DNA of 64,000 nt from Eulemur rufifrons (Eukaryota > Chordata > Mammalia > Primates > Lemuridae): positions 219,698,843 to 219,762,842 of the forward strand of contig NC_090989.1 of NCBI RefSeq assembly GCF_041146395.1. The letters run 5' to 3'. Below the pieces are notes generated by a model. It did no database searches. It was not told the DNA's origin and was given only the letters and a program-made list of their open reading frames with translations. This document shows, in pieces, positions 62,725-64,000 of this stretch. Made by a program: the position numbers and the translations under genes. Each line of letters begins with the position of its first letter. Position 1 is the stretch's first letter.

Positions 62725-64000
62725 CTGAAATGGAGCATTACAAAGGGAGAAGGCTTAGTCTGCTCTCACGAAGACAGGTTTATTTAGTGTTTTAAGTTTA
62801 TATGATATTTGTGTGAAAGTTAAACTTCACAGTTAAATTAAACTTGGGAGAAACCCTGACAGTTTTCAAGATTTGGCACCTTTAGATATAAAAGGCTCCC
62901 TTCTCCAAGCATGCAGACACAAAGGAATCATAAAAATGCTCATAAGTAAGAGAGCAGAGATACAGAACATGAGAGCTGATCTTGATTGTCTACACAGGAG
63001 GTTATTTTTCATTTTAGTCAGAACTTCATCTCTGTATGGATTGATCAGACGTATCATGACCCAATCACAACTTATCTATTATGACTTTTTATCCCTCTAC
63101 TTACACCCAGAGAACTCTACCAGCCCAACTGGCATATTCACCACCTCCTGAATCTCATCTCTCTTCTCATCATATGCCCACCCAACCTGGGCTGCCTCCA
63201 CGTTCTACCCTTCTTTGGGGTCCAGCTCACATCTTACCTTCTCCCTGAATCCTTCTGATGACTCTACGTAGAAATGACACTCTTCTCCTGGCCTCCCAAA
63301 GAACTTCATGAAGACTCTTCTAAGAAGAGTCTGCCTCAGATTGTATTATTTGTATACACATAAATTTCCCAAAGAGATTGCTACATCATTGGTAGCAATG
63401 ACGATATCCTAACACTGCATACCTCTCCTCAGTAGCATCTCTCCACATGGGCTCACTGAACTATTGATTGACTGACAGACTTCTCTCTCTTTCCTCCCCC
63501 ATAACACACATACACTCTGAACAGTGAAGTAGATGAAAGAAATTGGATCTGTGCTCTCCTGCTACTTCAGTTAGCTGGAATCTTACTATTCTGGTTTCTT
63601 CTTTAATGCTAGTTGCCTCTATTGTCTTTAATTTTTTTTCTTTGTGGATCACTTCCATTCAAGAGTATTTTCTATCATTGTTCTTGTTTTTCTATCTACA
63701 AAACTTGGCTTGTTTCATAATTATTTATTTTTTATCATTTTTACTTAATGGATTTTTACTAATGGATTTTAAGTCTAATCCACTAAAGTGATCTTTGCTT
63801 TTCTTTGTTTTAAATATAATTCATTTTATTTTGCTTCCTTTATTCTCTGGGTTTATTTTTTCCTAATACACATGATAGATTTTAATAAAAAAAAATTATA
63901 TTCCAACTGAGCAAAAGTAGATGTTTGCTAAGTGTATGTACAAATTTTATGTGGTTACTGAACTAACTTACTGTGCATTATAGAATAAAGCATTAACTAA
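62725..64000 (-). other. Gene B intron 7 (partial)
   Basis: Upstream of exon 8 in the gene's sense. L2-style pyrimidine-rich text (63080-63340) is possible. ALDH exon 7 was not found before the window edge. Confidence 0.7.

Larger units (their letters stand above)
47195..64000 (-). other. ALDH1A1: ALDH1A1-like gene B, 3' part (exons 8-13)
   Basis: This is the C-terminal half of a second class 1A aldehyde dehydrogenase gene. Six exons splice in frame to encode 252 residues, equivalent to human residues 250-501, covering the end of the NAD-binding domain, the catalytic domain and the C-terminal oligomerisation arm. Glu269 ([10 protein letters not shown]), Cys303 (GQCCVAASR) and Glu400 (RIAKEE/IFGP) are all present. 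I count about 26 differences from remembered human ALDH1A1, five of them between residues 458 and 464. Every donor is GT and every acceptor AG, and exon sizes and phases match the human gene, so it is a spliced gene and not a processed copy. Exons 1-7 should lie right of the window. Whether this or gene A is the orthologue of human ALDH1A1 cannot be decided here. Confidence 0.92.

Overview
The window is nuclear DNA of a primate, most likely a strepsirrhine (lemur, galago or loris). The diagnostic element is a full-length dimeric Alu at 48711-49031 carrying the extra linker of strepsirrhine Alus (read on the minus strand, the TTATCTGGCCAACTAAAA-type stretch before the second A-rich segment). 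The rest of the interspersed load (L1, L2, MIR, hAT-Charlie elements, MaLR/ERVL-type LTRs) is ordinary for a placental mammal, and coding exons occupy about 1.5% of the window.

Two ALDH1A1-like (cytosolic retinal/aldehyde dehydrogenase) gene parts lie head-to-tail on the minus strand. Gene B, on the right, supplies its last six coding exons (equivalent to human exons 8-13, residues about 250-501) between 62724 and 47725, followed by a 3'UTR of about 0.5 kb. Its exons 1-7 would lie beyond position 64000. Gene A, on the left, supplies its promoter, first coding exon (10346-10281) and second coding exon (4752-4648). Its exons 3-13 would lie left of position 1. Because the 3' half of one copy lies upstream of the 5' end of the other in the same orientation, the window spans the junction of a tandem duplication of ALDH1A1.

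All six gene B exons keep the expected lengths (103, 185, 165, 158, 75 and 73 coding nt), phases and GT/AG sites, and the catalytic residues Glu269, Cys303 and Glu400 are present. Gene B is therefore not visibly a pseudogene in this half. Its most unusual feature is a cluster of replacements at residues 458-464, the wall of the substrate tunnel, where human ALDH1A1 has Gly458.

Layout, left to right: 1-4647 gene A intron 2 (partial); 4648-4752 exon 2; 4753-10280 intron 1; 10281-10346 coding exon 1; about 10347-10470 5'UTR and core promoter with ATA box, octamer and CCAAT box; about 10.5-47.2 kb intergenic spacer, rich in nested L1, hAT, LTR and SINE elements and simple repeats, without further recognisable ALDH exons; 47.2-47.7 kb gene B 3'UTR; 47.7-62.7 kb gene B exons 13 to 8; 62.7-64 kb gene B intron 7 (partial). 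I found no tRNA, rRNA, CRISPR or prokaryotic features. Comparisons with human ALDH1A1 are made from memory of that protein.
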